A stretch of DNA of 64,000 nucleotides. It comes from Mycolicibacterium sphagni (lineage in GTDB: Bacteria > Actinomycetota > Actinomycetes > Mycobacteriales > Mycobacteriaceae). The translations under genes and the position numbers were made by a program. The notes beneath the pieces were generated by a model. That model did no database searches and was not told the origin of the DNA. It worked only from the letters and a program-made list of their open reading frames with translations. Each line of letters starts with the position of its first letter. Position 1 is the stretch's first letter. The DNA lies in NCBI RefSeq assembly GCF_013337765.1, contig NZ_VBSB01000010.1, forward strand, positions 496,001 to 560,000. Direction: 5' to 3'. Positions 34,030 to 43,089 of the stretch are shown here, one piece after another.

Positions 34030-34791
34030 ATGGCAGATCCGGAAATTTCCATGGTGCGTGGCGAGCGTGGCGGAAGTCCCCGTGACGACGGCATTCAGGT
34101 ACTGCGCCGCGCTGCAGCCGCACTCGACGAGATCGCGACCGCTCCCGGCCGGTTGCGCCTGGTCGATCTGCACAGCCGGCTGGGCCTGGCCAAGTCCACC
34201 GCGCGGCGGCTGTTGTTCGGCCTGGTCGAGGTGGGGTTCGCGGCCGTGGACGACGACGGCCGCATCGTCCTTGGCGACCGGCTGCTGGGGTTGTCCAGCG
34301 CGAACGCCGCCCACATCACCTCGGCATTCCGGCCCACCCTGGAGCGAGTGGCCGAGGCGACCGGGGAAACCGCGGACCTCTCGGTGTACCGGGGCGGGCA
34401 GATGCTGTTCATCGATCAGATCGAATCGCCGCATCGGCTGCGCGCCGTGTCGGCGATCGGGGGGCGCTTCACGCTCTATGACACCGCCAACGGGAAGGCG
34501 GCGCTGGCGCTGTTCGACGACGCCGACGTCGACTCGGTGCTGGCCGCCCTCGACCCGGCCGCCGACGCCAGAGTTCGCGCTGAAATCCGCGAGATCCGCA
34601 CCAGCCGAGTCGCTTTCGACCGCGACGAGCACACCGACGGCATCTCGGCCGCGGGAATCGCGGGACGTGCGGTGGGCGGCAATATCGTCGCGATCTCGGT
34701 GCCCGCACCGACCGAGCGGTTCAACGAGCACAAGGGGCGCATCGTCGCCGCACTGCACGCGGCCCTGGATGCCCCGATCTGGTCGAACTGA
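34030..34791 (+). CDS. IclR-family transcriptional regulator
   Basis: 253 residues from ATG 34030, with AAGGGA 7 nt upstream. N-terminal winged HTH (LVDLHSRLGLAKSTARRLLFGLVEVGFA, about 42-70) and C-terminal IclR effector domain (YRGGQMLFIDQIESPHRLRAV, VGGNIVAISVPAP). Divergent from the FAD oxidoreductase and PhlG-like genes, so it probably controls their use of an aromatic or related compound. It likely autoregulates through the repeat at 33980-33996. Confidence 0.9.
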   Translation: MADPEISMVRGERGGSPRDDGIQVLRRAAAALDEIATAPGRLRLVDLHSRLGLAKSTARRLLFGLVEVGFAAVDDDGRIVLGDRLLGLSSANAAHITSAFRPTLERVAEATGETADLSVYRGGQMLFIDQIESPHRLRAVSAIGGRFTLYDTANGKAALALFDDADVDSVLAALDPAADARVRAEIREIRTSRVAFDRDEHTDGISAAGIAGRAVGGNIVAISVPAPTERFNEHKGRIVAALHAALDAPIWSN

Positions 34792-34922
34792 GGTAAATCT
34801 GACCATCCGGTTGGTTGGGCTTGCCAGCGAGTCTGCCCACAGAGCACAGTGGCAGGCATGAGTGACGCTTGCGGAGCGAATCAACAGCGGACATGCGGCA
34901 CCCGAGCCTTCGAGGGGGTCGC

Positions 34923-37145
34923 ATGAGCCGCACCGCTTTGCGTATCTGTCCGCTGTGCGAGGCCACCTGCGGGCTGGTCCTCACCATCGATGACAACGAT
35001 CGGGTCAGCTCGGCCCGGGGCGACCGTGACGACGTGTTCAGTCACGGCTTCATCTGCCCGAAGGGCGCCAGCTTCGCCGAATTGGACAACGATCCCGACC
35101 GGCTCCAGAACCCTCTGGTGCGCCGCGACGGTGAACTGGTCGAAACCACGTGGGCGGAGGCCTTCGCCGCGGCCGCAGAGGGGCTGCAACGCGTCATCGC
35201 CGACACCGGCAGTACGTCGGTGGCGGTCTACCTGGGTAACCCCAACGCGCACACCATCGCAGGCTCTCTCTACGGGCCGGTCGTCATCAAGTCGCTGGGC
35301 ACCCGCCAGGTCTACTCCGCCAGCACGCTCGACCAGATGCCCAAGCACGTCTCGTGCGGCTACCTGTACGGCGACCCGGTTGCCTTCACCGTGCCCGACC
35401 TCGACCGCACCGACTATCTCGTGATCATCGGCGGAAACCCGTTGGTGTCCAACGGCTCTCTGGCCACCGCCGCGGACTTCCCCGGCAAGATCAAGGCCTT
35501 GCGGCGCCGCGGGGGCACGCTCGTGGTGATCGATCCCAGCCGTACCCGCACCGCCGAATTGGCCGACCGCCACCTGGCGGTGCGGCCCGGCTCCGATGCG
35601 GCGCTGCTGTTCGCGATCGTGCACGTCCTCTTCGACGAAGGTCTTGTCGACCTGGGCCTACTCGCCGACCACGTCACGGGTCTTGATCGGGTACAGGCGG
35701 CGGCAGCCGACTTCCCGCCGGACGCGGTTGCCGAACATTGCGGGGTCGATGCCGACGAAATCCGTACTCTCGCACGAGAAATCGCCGCGGCACCCAGTGC
35801 GGCGGTCTACGGCCGCATCGGCACATCGACCGTCGAATTCGGCACTCTGACGAGCTGGCTGGTGGACGTGGTGAACATCCTCACCGGCAATCTGGACCGG
35901 CCCGGCGGGGTGATGTTCGCCAGCTCACCGATCGCCGGCGCCCCGCGACCGGCGCGGCCCGGCCGGGGGTTCGCGACAGGCCGCTGGCGCAGCCGGGTCT
36001 CCGGCCATCGCGAAGTGTTGTCCGAAATGCCCGCGGTCGCGTTGGCCGAGGAGATCGAGACCCCCGGCGAGGGGCAGATCCGGGCGATGATCACCATCGC
36101 GGGCAATCCGGTGTTGTCGGCACCCGATGGCGCCCGCCTGGCCGATGCGCTGGCCGGAGTCGGCTTCATGGTGTCGGTGGATCCGTACCTCAACGAGACG
36201 ACCCGGCATGCCGACGTCATCCTGCCGCCGCCTCCGCCTTCGCGCGCAGCGCATTTCGATCTCGCGCTCAGCGGCGCGGTGGTGCGCAACAACGCCCGGT
36301 TCTCGCCGCCGGTGCTGCCGCTGGCCGACGGCAGGCCCGACGAGTGCGAGATCCTGGCCCGGCTGGCGCTGATCGTGCTGGGCCTGGGCCCGGACGCCGA
36401 CCCCAACCTGGTGGACGACCAGGTGATCGGGTCGACGCTGGGCAAGGAAGTCGCCGACGAGCACTCACCGGTCGCAGGCCGGTCGGTCGAGGAATTGACC
36501 GCGATGCTGCCGGACGGCCGCGGTTACGAACGGCGGCTGGACATGATGCTGCGACTGGGTCCATTCGGCGACGGATTCGGTGCCAAGCCCGACGGCCTCA
36601 CACTGCAGCGACTCAAGGACGCCCCGCACGGGGTTGACCTCGGCGCGCTGGTCCCGCGCATTCCGGAGGTGCTCCGAACACCCTCGGGGACAGTCGAATT
36701 GGATCCGGATCCGATCCTGGCCGACATCCCGCGGCTGCTGGCATCGCTGACGTCGGAGCCGGGGTTCCTCCTGATCGGCCGGCGTCACCTGCGCTCGAAC
36801 AACAGCTGGATGCACAACCTGCCCGCCCTGTCCGGTGGCTCGAATCGCTGCACATTGCAGATCCATCCCGACGACGCCGCGCGACTGGGCCTCGACGAGA
36901 TGGCGGTGGTCACCGGGCCCGGCGGGAAACTCGAAGTGCCCGTCGAGATCACCGACGCCATCCGGCCCGGCGTGGTGTCACTGCCGCACGGGTGGGGTCA
37001 CACCGAGCCTGGCACCCGGATGCAGGTGGCGGCCCGGGACCCCGGCGTGAACGTCAATAGCCTCAATGACGGCACGCTACTGGATCCGTTGTCGGGCACC
37101 GCGGTACTCAACGCACTCCCGGTCGAGGTCGCCCGCGCCGGTTAG
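34923..37145 (+). CDS. Molybdopterin (bis-MGD) oxidoreductase, Rv0197 type
   Basis: 740 residues from ATG 34923, with GAGGGGG just upstream; in-frame ATGs at 34869 and 34896 are alternatives. The [4Fe-4S] ligands are C9, C12, C16 and C45 (CPLCEATCG ... ICPKG). The body follows the formate dehydrogenase/DMSO reductase family, and the C-terminal molydop_binding domain includes IHPDDAARLGLDEMAVVTGPGG. No Tat signal is present, so it is cytoplasmic. The electron partner is not encoded nearby and the substrate is unknown. It resembles Rv0197, which is relocated relative to M. tuberculosis order. Confidence 0.88.
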   Translation: MSRTALRICPLCEATCGLVLTIDDNDRVSSARGDRDDVFSHGFICPKGASFAELDNDPDRLQNPLVRRDGELVETTWAEAFAAAAEGLQRVIADTGSTSVAVYLGNPNAHTIAGSLYGPVVIKSLGTRQVYSASTLDQMPKHVSCGYLYGDPVAFTVPDLDRTDYLVIIGGNPLVSNGSLATAADFPGKIKALRRRGGTLVVIDPSRTRTAELADRHLAVRPGSDAALLFAIVHVLFDEGLVDLGLLADHVTGLDRVQAAAADFPPDAVAEHCGVDADEIRTLAREIAAAPSAAVYGRIGTSTVEFGTLTSWLVDVVNILTGNLDRPGGVMFASSPIAGAPRPARPGRGFATGRWRSRVSGHREVLSEMPAVALAEEIETPGEGQIRAMITIAGNPVLSAPDGARLADALAGVGFMVSVDPYLNETTRHADVILPPPPPSRAAHFDLALSGAVVRNNARFSPPVLPLADGRPDECEILARLALIVLGLGPDADPNLVDDQVIGSTLGKEVADEHSPVAGRSVEELTAMLPDGRGYERRLDMMLRLGPFGDGFGAKPDGLTLQRLKDAPHGVDLGALVPRIPEVLRTPSGTVELDPDPILADIPRLLASLTSEPGFLLIGRRHLRSNNSWMHNLPALSGGSNRCTLQIHPDDAARLGLDEMAVVTGPGGKLEVPVEITDAIRPGVVSLPHGWGHTEPGTRMQVAARDPGVNVNSLNDGTLLDPLSGTAVLNALPVEVARAG

Positions 37146-37811
37146 CTACGTGACCACGGCGACGGCGAAGCCGTCCCAGCCCTTCACACCGAGTGTCTGG
37201 ATGGCCGCGATGTCCAGGCGCGGGTGCGCGCCCACCATCTCCAGCATGTCGCGCACACCGCGGGCCTGGGCATCCCCCGGTGCCGGGTCGAGGATGCGGG
37301 CATGGCGCACAACGTTATCCACGACGATCACGGTGCCGGGCCGGCCGAGGTCGATGGCCCATTGGACGTAGGCGCTGCTGTTCTCCTTGTCGGCGTCGAT
37401 GAACACCAGGTCGAACTGCCCGGTCAGGCCGGGCAGGCTGTCGAGTGCCGCACCCACGACGACCTCCACCCGGTCGGCCACACCGGCGCGCTCCAGGTTG
37501 ATCCGGGCGACCTCGGCATGCCGCGGTTCGTATTCGAGGGTGACCACGCTGCCTTCGGCGCCGACACCGCGGGCCAGGCAGATCGTGCTGTACCCGCCGA
37601 GCGTGCCGATCTCGAGGACCCGGCGCGCGCCGCTGATCCGGGTCAGCAGATAGAGCAACTGCCCGCTTTGTGGTGACACCTCGATGGCGGGCAGGCCCGC
37701 CGCGGTCGAATCGGCCAGCGCGGCAGCCAGTATGGGGTCCTCGTCCAGCAGCAGCCGGTCCAGAAGTGCATCGACGGGCTGCCAGTCGTCGGGTCCGATC
37801 GTGTCGCTCAT
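37146..37811 (-). CDS. SAM-dependent O-methyltransferase (Rv0187 type)
   Basis: 221 residues from ATG 37811 with AGGAG 4 nt upstream. A class I catechol-OMT-like fold (Methyltransf_3): VLEIGTLGGYSTICLARG binds SAM, FDLVFIDADKENSSAYVQWA carries the metal-binding Asp residues, and VVDNVVRHARILDP is the third metal region. Overlaps the upstream gene as ATGA. Stop codons of this gene and the convergent molybdopterin gene are adjacent. In M. tuberculosis Rv0187 is reported to methylate catechol-type substrates. Confidence 0.92.
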   Translation of the reverse strand: MSDTIGPDDWQPVDALLDRLLLDEDPILAAALADSTAAGLPAIEVSPQSGQLLYLLTRISGARRVLEIGTLGGYSTICLARGVGAEGSVVTLEYEPRHAEVARINLERAGVADRVEVVVGAALDSLPGLTGQFDLVFIDADKENSSAYVQWAIDLGRPGTVIVVDNVVRHARILDPAPGDAQARGVRDMLEMVGAHPRLDIAAIQTLGVKGWDGFAVAVVT

Positions 37812-38305
37812 CGCACTCCTTCTTTCGCGTAGACCACCCGCAGCACATGGCCGACTTCGGGGCCCATCACCACACTAGCCAGCTCACAGAACGTCGCGAT
37901 GAAATCCGGCCCATGAGCCGGCCCCAGCGGCGTCAGATGGTGCGCGATCTCGTGCAGCAGAACCAGCTCACGCATCGCCCAGTCCGCGGAGTCCCGGTCC
38001 GGAACAGCGATAATGCCTGTGCCGTCAGAGTTTTCGTAATGAGCAGCGCTGGCCGCGCGCCGGGGTCGCACACTCAATGGCCCGGGCGCGGGCCAGCGGG
38101 CAGCGACGGCAGGCAGCGCGAGCACGTCGTCGACATAGCGTTGCACCGACGGCATCGACGCGAACCGCCCCTCCGGCGGCAGAGTGAGCTGCGTACCGAA
38201 GAAGTCGATGGTGCGTGAACTGTGTTGGGCGGCACGGTCGAAGAGGGTGCGGACGAACTCCTCGGCCGCGTAGACGCGGGAACGTTGGCTGTCGCGAACC
38301 GTCAC
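37808..38305 (-). CDS. TIGR04338-type metallohydrolase (Rv0185 type)
   Basis: 165 residues from GTG 38305, overlapping the DUF2786 gene stop as GTGA. Zinc-type motif LLHEIAHHL in the C-terminal half. The N-terminal half has DFFGTQLTLPPEGRFAS and a Pro/Arg-rich central stretch. Mycobacterial proteins of this family are predicted metallopeptidases without known substrate. Tight coupling on both sides (GTGA and ATGA) suggests a functional block with the DUF2786 protein and the O-methyltransferase. Confidence 0.85.
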   Translation of the reverse strand: MTVRDSQRSRVYAAEEFVRTLFDRAAQHSSRTIDFFGTQLTLPPEGRFASMPSVQRYVDDVLALPAVAARWPAPGPLSVRPRRAASAAHYENSDGTGIIAVPDRDSADWAMRELVLLHEIAHHLTPLGPAHGPDFIATFCELASVVMGPEVGHVLRVVYAKEGVR

Positions 38306-39051
38306 TTGCGCAGCCGGGTCCGCGCCCCCGGCAGTTCGGGACTGGACCCCAGCCGGGCCTGCCTGCCAGCCCGGTCACCGGCGCGCCGGGCGGCCGACGA
38401 ATACCCTGCCGACGCGCGGCTGGCCTGCCAGGTACCGCGCGCCTGGGAGTTCTGCCGATAATGGTCGCGCAGTTCAAGTTCCTTGTTGCGCAAGGCCAAG
38501 GCTGTTCCCGGTGCGGTCTTGCGGTCCCGGGTGGCTTCCTTCGTGGCCTCCTCGCGCGCCTCGGACAGCCGCTGGGCGACACGGGCGCCGAAGGCCAGCT
38601 GGAAGTTGAGCCGCGCGGTGATCGTCGGCGTGGGCTTGTGCGCTCCGGTGGCCAGGTAGGCGTCGCACGACCGCACCATCTGCACGACCAGGCTGGCGTA
38701 CAGCGCGTGGCTGGCATCGATGTCTTCGGCGAAGCCATAGGCGTAGACGTACGTCGAATTCGAGGCGACATCGCACTTCACGTCGTTGGCTGCGGCGATG
38801 CCCGCGAACAGCTGCACATAGGTGCGCAGACCCCGAGAGCCCGGATCGCCGATGGTGATCGTCCGCTGGGTCGGCACCTGAGCCGCGGTCCGGGTGGCGG
38901 AGTGGGCGCGCGCGACAGCAAGGTCGATCGACGTCGCAGTGGCCAGCCGCTGGGCCGCGGCCATGAAGGCTTCGGCCTCGTGGACGTTGTCGGTGCCTTC
39001 GGCCTGGCGCAGCAGCGCCGCGATGCGCGCCAACATCTTGTCGTCCGTCAC
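38302..39051 (-). CDS. DUF2786 protein (Rv0184 type)
   Basis: 249 residues from GTG 39051 (VTDDKMLARIAALLRQAEGTDN), the same length as Rv0184 of M. tuberculosis. The start was chosen by that match and because the next upstream gene ends at 39100. The N-terminal DUF2786 helical region includes EAEAFMAAAQRLA. The tail is Arg/Ala/Ser-rich and basic. DUF2786 proteins are often associated with phage or metallopeptidase genes; the paired HEIAHH protein downstream fits. Function unknown. Confidence 0.85.
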   Translation of the reverse strand: MTDDKMLARIAALLRQAEGTDNVHEAEAFMAAAQRLATATSIDLAVARAHSATRTAAQVPTQRTITIGDPGSRGLRTYVQLFAGIAAANDVKCDVASNSTYVYAYGFAEDIDASHALYASLVVQMVRSCDAYLATGAHKPTPTITARLNFQLAFGARVAQRLSEAREEATKEATRDRKTAPGTALALRNKELELRDHYRQNSQARGTWQASRASAGYSSAARRAGDRAGRQARLGSSPELPGARTRLRK

Positions 39052-39099
39052 GATTGGCAACCTAGCGGAGCACGCCGACATCGGTGTGCCACTGGCTCG

Positions 39100-40137
39100 T
39101 CACTGCTTGACGAACCCGTCCAGCGCGACCGTCAGCTGCGGTGAGAGCGGACCCGGTTTGGAGTAATTGCCGACGTTGTCGGTGGCGTCGTCACGCAGCA
39201 CATGGTTGACGCCCTTGAGCGCGACCAGCGATAGCGAGGTGTGGGCCAGCGCGTCGGTGAACGGCTTGATATCGGCACAGTTGGCCTGCCCGTCGGAATC
39301 GGAGCACGTCACCAATACCGGTGTGGCGGCAGGGATGCGGGCGGCCAGCTCCAGCGGGTCGATGGCGTCGGCTTCGACGACGGCCTTGACGTTGCCGGGG
39401 TTGAGGATGGCGCTCAGGCTCTCGGGCAGCTTGGCGGGCACGGTGCCCTTGGTGCGCGCCTCGGTGACGGCGGCATTCCATGCGGCGATCGTCTCGTCGG
39501 CCTGCTGCTGGGTCTTCTGGCCGGCTTTCACGGCGGCGGCCATATCGGTTTTGACCCGACTGCTGATCAGGTCGAGGTAGCGGCCGGCCAGCGGTTGCAG
39601 CAGGCCCAGCGAATGGATCTTGGGTGCCCCGGCCGAGGTGTCGTCGGCCAGCGTCATCGCGTGGATGGTGCCCTCGCCGAGCGCGTACACCGAGATGCGG
39701 TCGGAGTCGGTGCCGGACTGACCGGCCAGGAACCGCACCGCGGATTTCGCGCCGGTGGAGTAGACGGCGCTGCCCACGTCGGCCGGGTGATCGGCGTACG
39801 GTCCCAGACCGGTCTGGCCGGTGCCGACCTTGTCGTAGCGCAGCGAGGCCACACCGTGATTCGACAGGTACTCGGCGAGCTGACGCATGTTGCCGATCGG
39901 CCCGGCGACGTTGTTGTCGCCATTGCGGTCGGTGCGCCCGCTCTCAGAGATCAGCAGCGCGGCCGGCCCCTTCTGGTCGTTGTGCTGATGACGGTAGGTG
40001 CCGTGGATGGTCAACCCGTCGGCGACGAACGTGACGTCGTCCTCAACCCAGGCGTTGTTCGTTCCGCTGGTCGATGAGCAGCCCGCCACGAGCGTCAGCG
40101 CCATCGCCGCGATGGCGATGCGACGGGGCCAGCTCAC
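39100..40137 (-). CDS. Lipoprotein of alpha/beta-hydrolase fold, apparently lacking the nucleophile serine
   Basis: 345 residues from GTG 40137, overlapping the Rv0183-type stop as GTGA. Signal peptide with lipobox LVAGC (C20). The domain follows the BAAT/alpha-beta hydrolase layout: ALLISESGRTDRNGDN, SLRYDKVGTGQT, then the elbow region. Where GHSEG is usual, the sequence reads ALGEG (152-156), with Gly at the serine position. A late GVNHVLRD supplies a His. It is thus probably a pseudo-hydrolase, or uses another residue. Likely acts at the cell surface, next to the monoacylglycerol lipase gene. Confidence 0.8.
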   Translation of the reverse strand: MSWPRRIAIAAMALTLVAGCSSTSGTNNAWVEDDVTFVADGLTIHGTYRHQHNDQKGPAALLISESGRTDRNGDNNVAGPIGNMRQLAEYLSNHGVASLRYDKVGTGQTGLGPYADHPADVGSAVYSTGAKSAVRFLAGQSGTDSDRISVYALGEGTIHAMTLADDTSAGAPKIHSLGLLQPLAGRYLDLISSRVKTDMAAAVKAGQKTQQQADETIAAWNAAVTEARTKGTVPAKLPESLSAILNPGNVKAVVEADAIDPLELAARIPAATPVLVTCSDSDGQANCADIKPFTDALAHTSLSLVALKGVNHVLRDDATDNVGNYSKPGPLSPQLTVALDGFVKQ

Positions 40138-40973
40138 AGCCTGGCCTCGATCCACGCGGTCACGTCGTCGAGCACCCGATCGCGCTCGGGTTCGTTGAAC
40201 ACCTCGTGATAGAGCTCCGGATAGACCTTGAGATGCACGTCGCTCGAGCCGACGCAGTCGACGAGCAGTTCACTGCCGCTGGCGGGCACCAGGGCGTCCT
40301 CGGCGCCGTGCACCACCAGCAGCGGCGCGGTCAGCTGGCGCGCCTTCTGCGGCATGGTCTCGCCGACCGTCACCAGCGCCTTGGCGATGCCGGCGGGGAT
40401 CTTGCCGTGATGTACCAGCGGGTCGGCGTTGTAGGCGGCCACCACCTCGGGGTCGCGTGAGATGGCGCCTGCATCGAGCTCTTCGACCGGCAGGTCCGGT
40501 AGCAGCGAACCGACGGCCTTACCGAGGAGCAGCTTCCCGCGGGACACCCCGGTTTGGGCCGAGACCGCGGGGCCGGACAGCACCATCAGGTCGAAGTCGC
40601 CTGGGTGGTCGACACCCCACGCGAACACGATGCCGCCGCCCATGCTGTGGCCGAGCACGATTCGCTTCAGGCCCGGGTGCTCGGCGGTGGCGATTTTGAC
40701 GAGCGTGCCGAAATCCCCGGTGTACTCGTTGATCGACTTGACCCGCACGCGCTTGCCGCCGGAACGGCCGTGCCCGCGGTGGTCGAGTGCGTAGGTCACC
40801 AGGCCGGCTTGGCCGAACCGCTCGGCGACGTGGTCGTAGCGGCGGGCATGCTCGCCCAGGCCATGCGAGAGCACGACGACCCCGCGCGGCTCGGTTTCCG
40901 GTGTCCACACGTCGTAGACGATGCGGACGCCGCCGACTCCGTCGAACGTCCGCTCGGTGCGCGTAGTGACCAT
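40134..40973 (-). CDS. Monoacylglycerol lipase (Rv0183 type)
   Basis: 279 residues from ATG 40973, the same length as Rv0183. Hydrolyses monoacylglycerols, releasing fatty acids for use by the cell; the M. tuberculosis enzyme is exported to the cell wall. The triad is S110 (GHSMGGG), D226 (HGAEDALVP) and H256 (ELYHEVFNE), the same numbers as in Rv0183. The HGLGEHARRY oxyanion motif is at 38-47. Transcribed away from sigG across 65 nt. It is first in the block leading to the lipoprotein pseudo-hydrolase. Confidence 0.95.
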   Translation of the reverse strand: MVTTRTERTFDGVGGVRIVYDVWTPETEPRGVVVLSHGLGEHARRYDHVAERFGQAGLVTYALDHRGHGRSGGKRVRVKSINEYTGDFGTLVKIATAEHPGLKRIVLGHSMGGGIVFAWGVDHPGDFDLMVLSGPAVSAQTGVSRGKLLLGKAVGSLLPDLPVEELDAGAISRDPEVVAAYNADPLVHHGKIPAGIAKALVTVGETMPQKARQLTAPLLVVHGAEDALVPASGSELLVDCVGSSDVHLKVYPELYHEVFNEPERDRVLDDVTAWIEARL

Positions 40974-41024
40974 CAAGGGAGCCTAACCGCCAAGACACCG
41001 CCGTCCGTTGTCGGTGCGCGTGCG

Positions 41025-41030
41025 TAAGCT
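41025..41030 (+). promoter_or_regulatory. -10 element of sigG, leaderless type
   Basis: TAAGCT fits TANNNT and ends 8 nt before GTG 41039, so transcription would begin at the start codon. No clear Shine-Dalgarno precedes sigG. Confidence 0.45.
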
Positions 41031-41038
41031 CGGTCGGT

Positions 41039-42073
41039 GTGAGCGTGCTCGCACATAGTCTGGATGACGGGCGGAGCCCGAAGCGGCGTGCCGACGGACT
41101 CGACCCGAACAGGGGCGATTTCCTGGCGCAGGCCGAGCCCTACCGGCGCGAACTATTGGCGCACTGTTACCGGATGACCGGGTCGTTGCACGACGCCGAG
41201 GACCTGGTGCAGGAGACGTTCCTGCGAGCGTGGAAGTCCTATGACCGCTTCGAGGGCAAGTCGTCGGTGCGGACTTGGCTGCATCGCATCGCCACCAACA
41301 CGTGTTTGACGTCGCTGGAGGGCAGGCAGCGCCGGCCGCTACCGACCGGGCTGGGGGCGCCGAGCTCCCAACCCACTGACGATCTCGTCGAGCGTGCCGA
41401 GGTGCTGTGGCTGGAGCCATTGCCCGACTCGTCCAGCGAAGACCCTTCTGATCCCTCTGTGATCGTCGGTTCCCGGGAGTCGGTCCGGCTGGCTTTCGTT
41501 GCCGCACTTCAGCATCTGTCACCGCGGCAGCGGGCCGTTCTGGTGCTGCGCGATGTGCTGCAGTGGAAGGCCGCCGAAGTCGCCGACGCCATCGGCACGT
41601 CCGTCGCCGCCGTCAACAGCCTGCTGCAACGGGCGCGTGCCCAGCTCGACGCCGTCGGGCCCAGTCAGGACGATCAGCTATCGCCGCCGGAGTCGGCGGA
41701 GGCCCGCGAGCAGCTGGCCCGCTACATCTCGGCGTTCGAGGACTACGACATCGAGCGGCTGGTGGAAATGTTCACCGCCGAAGCCATTTGGGAGATGCCG
41801 CCGTTCGACGGCTGGTATCAGGGCGGCCCGGCTATCGGTGCGCTCATCCACCACAACTGCCCGGCCAACGCCGCCGGTGACATGCGGTTGTTACCGCTGA
41901 CCGCCAACGGACAACCGGCCGCGGCGATGTACATGCGTCTGCCCGAGACCGGTGGCCGCCACGTGCCGTTCCAGCTGCACGTGCTCGATCTGGGCCCCGA
42001 CGGCATCACGCATGTAGTGGCGTTCCTCGACACCAGCCTGTTCGCGAAATTCGGCCTGCCCGAAGCCCTTTAG
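41039..42073 (+). CDS. sigG: ECF sigma factor SigG
   Basis: 344 residues from GTG 41039. Sigma region 2 about 33-100 (CYRMTGSLHDAEDLVQETFLRAWKSYDRF) and region 4 about 155-205 (HLSPRQRAVLVLRDVLQWKAAEVADAI). A C-terminal SnoaL-like domain (about 225-340, including AIWEMPPFDGWYQG) replaces an anti-sigma factor, as in SigG and SigJ types. No anti-sigma gene is adjacent. M. tuberculosis SigG is induced by DNA damage and in macrophages. Ends before a near-ideal terminator hairpin. Confidence 0.93.
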   Translation: MSVLAHSLDDGRSPKRRADGLDPNRGDFLAQAEPYRRELLAHCYRMTGSLHDAEDLVQETFLRAWKSYDRFEGKSSVRTWLHRIATNTCLTSLEGRQRRPLPTGLGAPSSQPTDDLVERAEVLWLEPLPDSSSEDPSDPSVIVGSRESVRLAFVAALQHLSPRQRAVLVLRDVLQWKAAEVADAIGTSVAAVNSLLQRARAQLDAVGPSQDDQLSPPESAEAREQLARYISAFEDYDIERLVEMFTAEAIWEMPPFDGWYQGGPAIGALIHHNCPANAAGDMRLLPLTANGQPAAAMYMRLPETGGRHVPFQLHVLDLGPDGITHVVAFLDTSLFAKFGLPEAL

Positions 42074-42080
42074 CCCGCAA

Positions 42081-42113
42081 CCGAGTGGCCAGTCATGACA
42101 ACTGGCCACTCGG
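42081..42113. terminator. Perfect 13-bp stem hairpin between sigG and a convergent gene
   Basis: CCGAGTGGCCAGT (42081-42093) and ACTGGCCACTCGG (42101-42113) pair perfectly around a 7-nt loop, starting 8 nt after the sigG stop. It also lies just past the stop of the minus-strand gene, so it can serve both. No U tract follows. Confidence 0.8.
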
Positions 42114-42126
42114 CTTCGGGTTCGGG

Positions 42127-43089
42127 TCAGTCGATGCCGATGATCTCCTGCGCGATGGCAGCCACCCGGGTCTGGGCAGCCGACACCAGCCGCTGGCGAT
42201 TCTTGTTGGCCTCTTCGTAGGCGATGATGACCCGGATGTCGGACGGTTCCTCAAGCTCCTTCACCGCGGCGACGGCGTCATTCAGATTGAGCTCGTCGTA
42301 GCCGGCGATGGGCAGTTCCTCAGGTGACAGCACACCGGTCACGCTGCGCAACGAGTGCAGCGCATCGGCGGCACCATCGGCACCTTCGCGACGGGCCACC
42401 CGTTCGGCGGTCTCCAGCGCGGCATCCCGCGATGCCTGGGCCGCCTTGACGGCCACCTCACCGGCGTGGGCGCCGCGGCTGACCAGCTGGTCGACGACGG
42501 GCCTGCTGTTGCGGATGGCGTCCAGCGCCCAGTCGATACCGCGGACCGACGAAATCACCGGCCAGTTGGCCACCCGGACGGTCAGCCCGGTGAGGATCTG
42601 CAACGGCGTGCGTCGCAGCGCCGCCGGGCCCCCCAGTGCGTCCTCGGCCAGCACGGTGGTCAGCCAGTCGACGGTCGCCGAGTGCGCCGTGATCAGGTGA
42701 TTGGCCAGGCTCTCAACGTCGGGCTGCTTGGCCGCGACCGCCAGCACCTTGAGGTAGCGCGCCCGGTCGAGCAGCTGACCCTCCAGTGCGAGGTCGCCCA
42801 GCAGCGCCTCGTCGAACGGCTGCGCCTGTTCGGTGAGGGCCTTGACGGCGGCCGCCGCGCGCCCGAAGAACGGACCGATGAAGTCCGGAAAACCGCCGAG
42901 GTCGCGGATGGCGCCCTCGATGGCCTCGGCACGTTCGCGGCCGTTGGCAGCGTTCTGGGTGAGCTCGGTGCGCACCGCATCGGTACGGGCCTGCGCCACC
43001 CTGGTCTCGGCGATCTGGATCTCGGTATTGGTCAGGTCGAGCACTGCCCGCAGCTGGGCGAGCAGAGTGGTGGTATCGGGTGTGGTCAT
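42127..43089 (-). CDS. Helical ferritin-like protein of unknown function
   Basis: 320 residues from ATG 43089, with GGGGAAG 7 nt upstream. Almost all alpha-helical by composition: residues 1-160 look like a ferritin-like four-helix bundle (RERAEAIEGAIRDLGGFPDFIGPFFGR, then SLANHLITAHSATVDWLTTVLAED), but a full E-x-x-H di-iron set is not clear. The second half has Ala/Arg/Glu-rich helices (AAQASRDAALETAERVARREGADGAADAL) and a C-terminal helix. No signal peptide. Role unknown. Confidence 0.7.
   Translation of the reverse strand: MTTPDTTTLLAQLRAVLDLTNTEIQIAETRVAQARTDAVRTELTQNAANGRERAEAIEGAIRDLGGFPDFIGPFFGRAAAAVKALTEQAQPFDEALLGDLALEGQLLDRARYLKVLAVAAKQPDVESLANHLITAHSATVDWLTTVLAEDALGGPAALRRTPLQILTGLTVRVANWPVISSVRGIDWALDAIRNSRPVVDQLVSRGAHAGEVAVKAAQASRDAALETAERVARREGADGAADALHSLRSVTGVLSPEELPIAGYDELNLNDAVAAVKELEEPSDIRVIIAYEEANKNRQRLVSAAQTRVAAIAQEIIGID

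Noticed and set aside
33940..34884. Long minus-strand extension of the FAD oxidoreductase under iclR
   Set aside because: The extension is the shadow of iclR; the GTG at 33939 has AAGGAG at 6-nt spacing.
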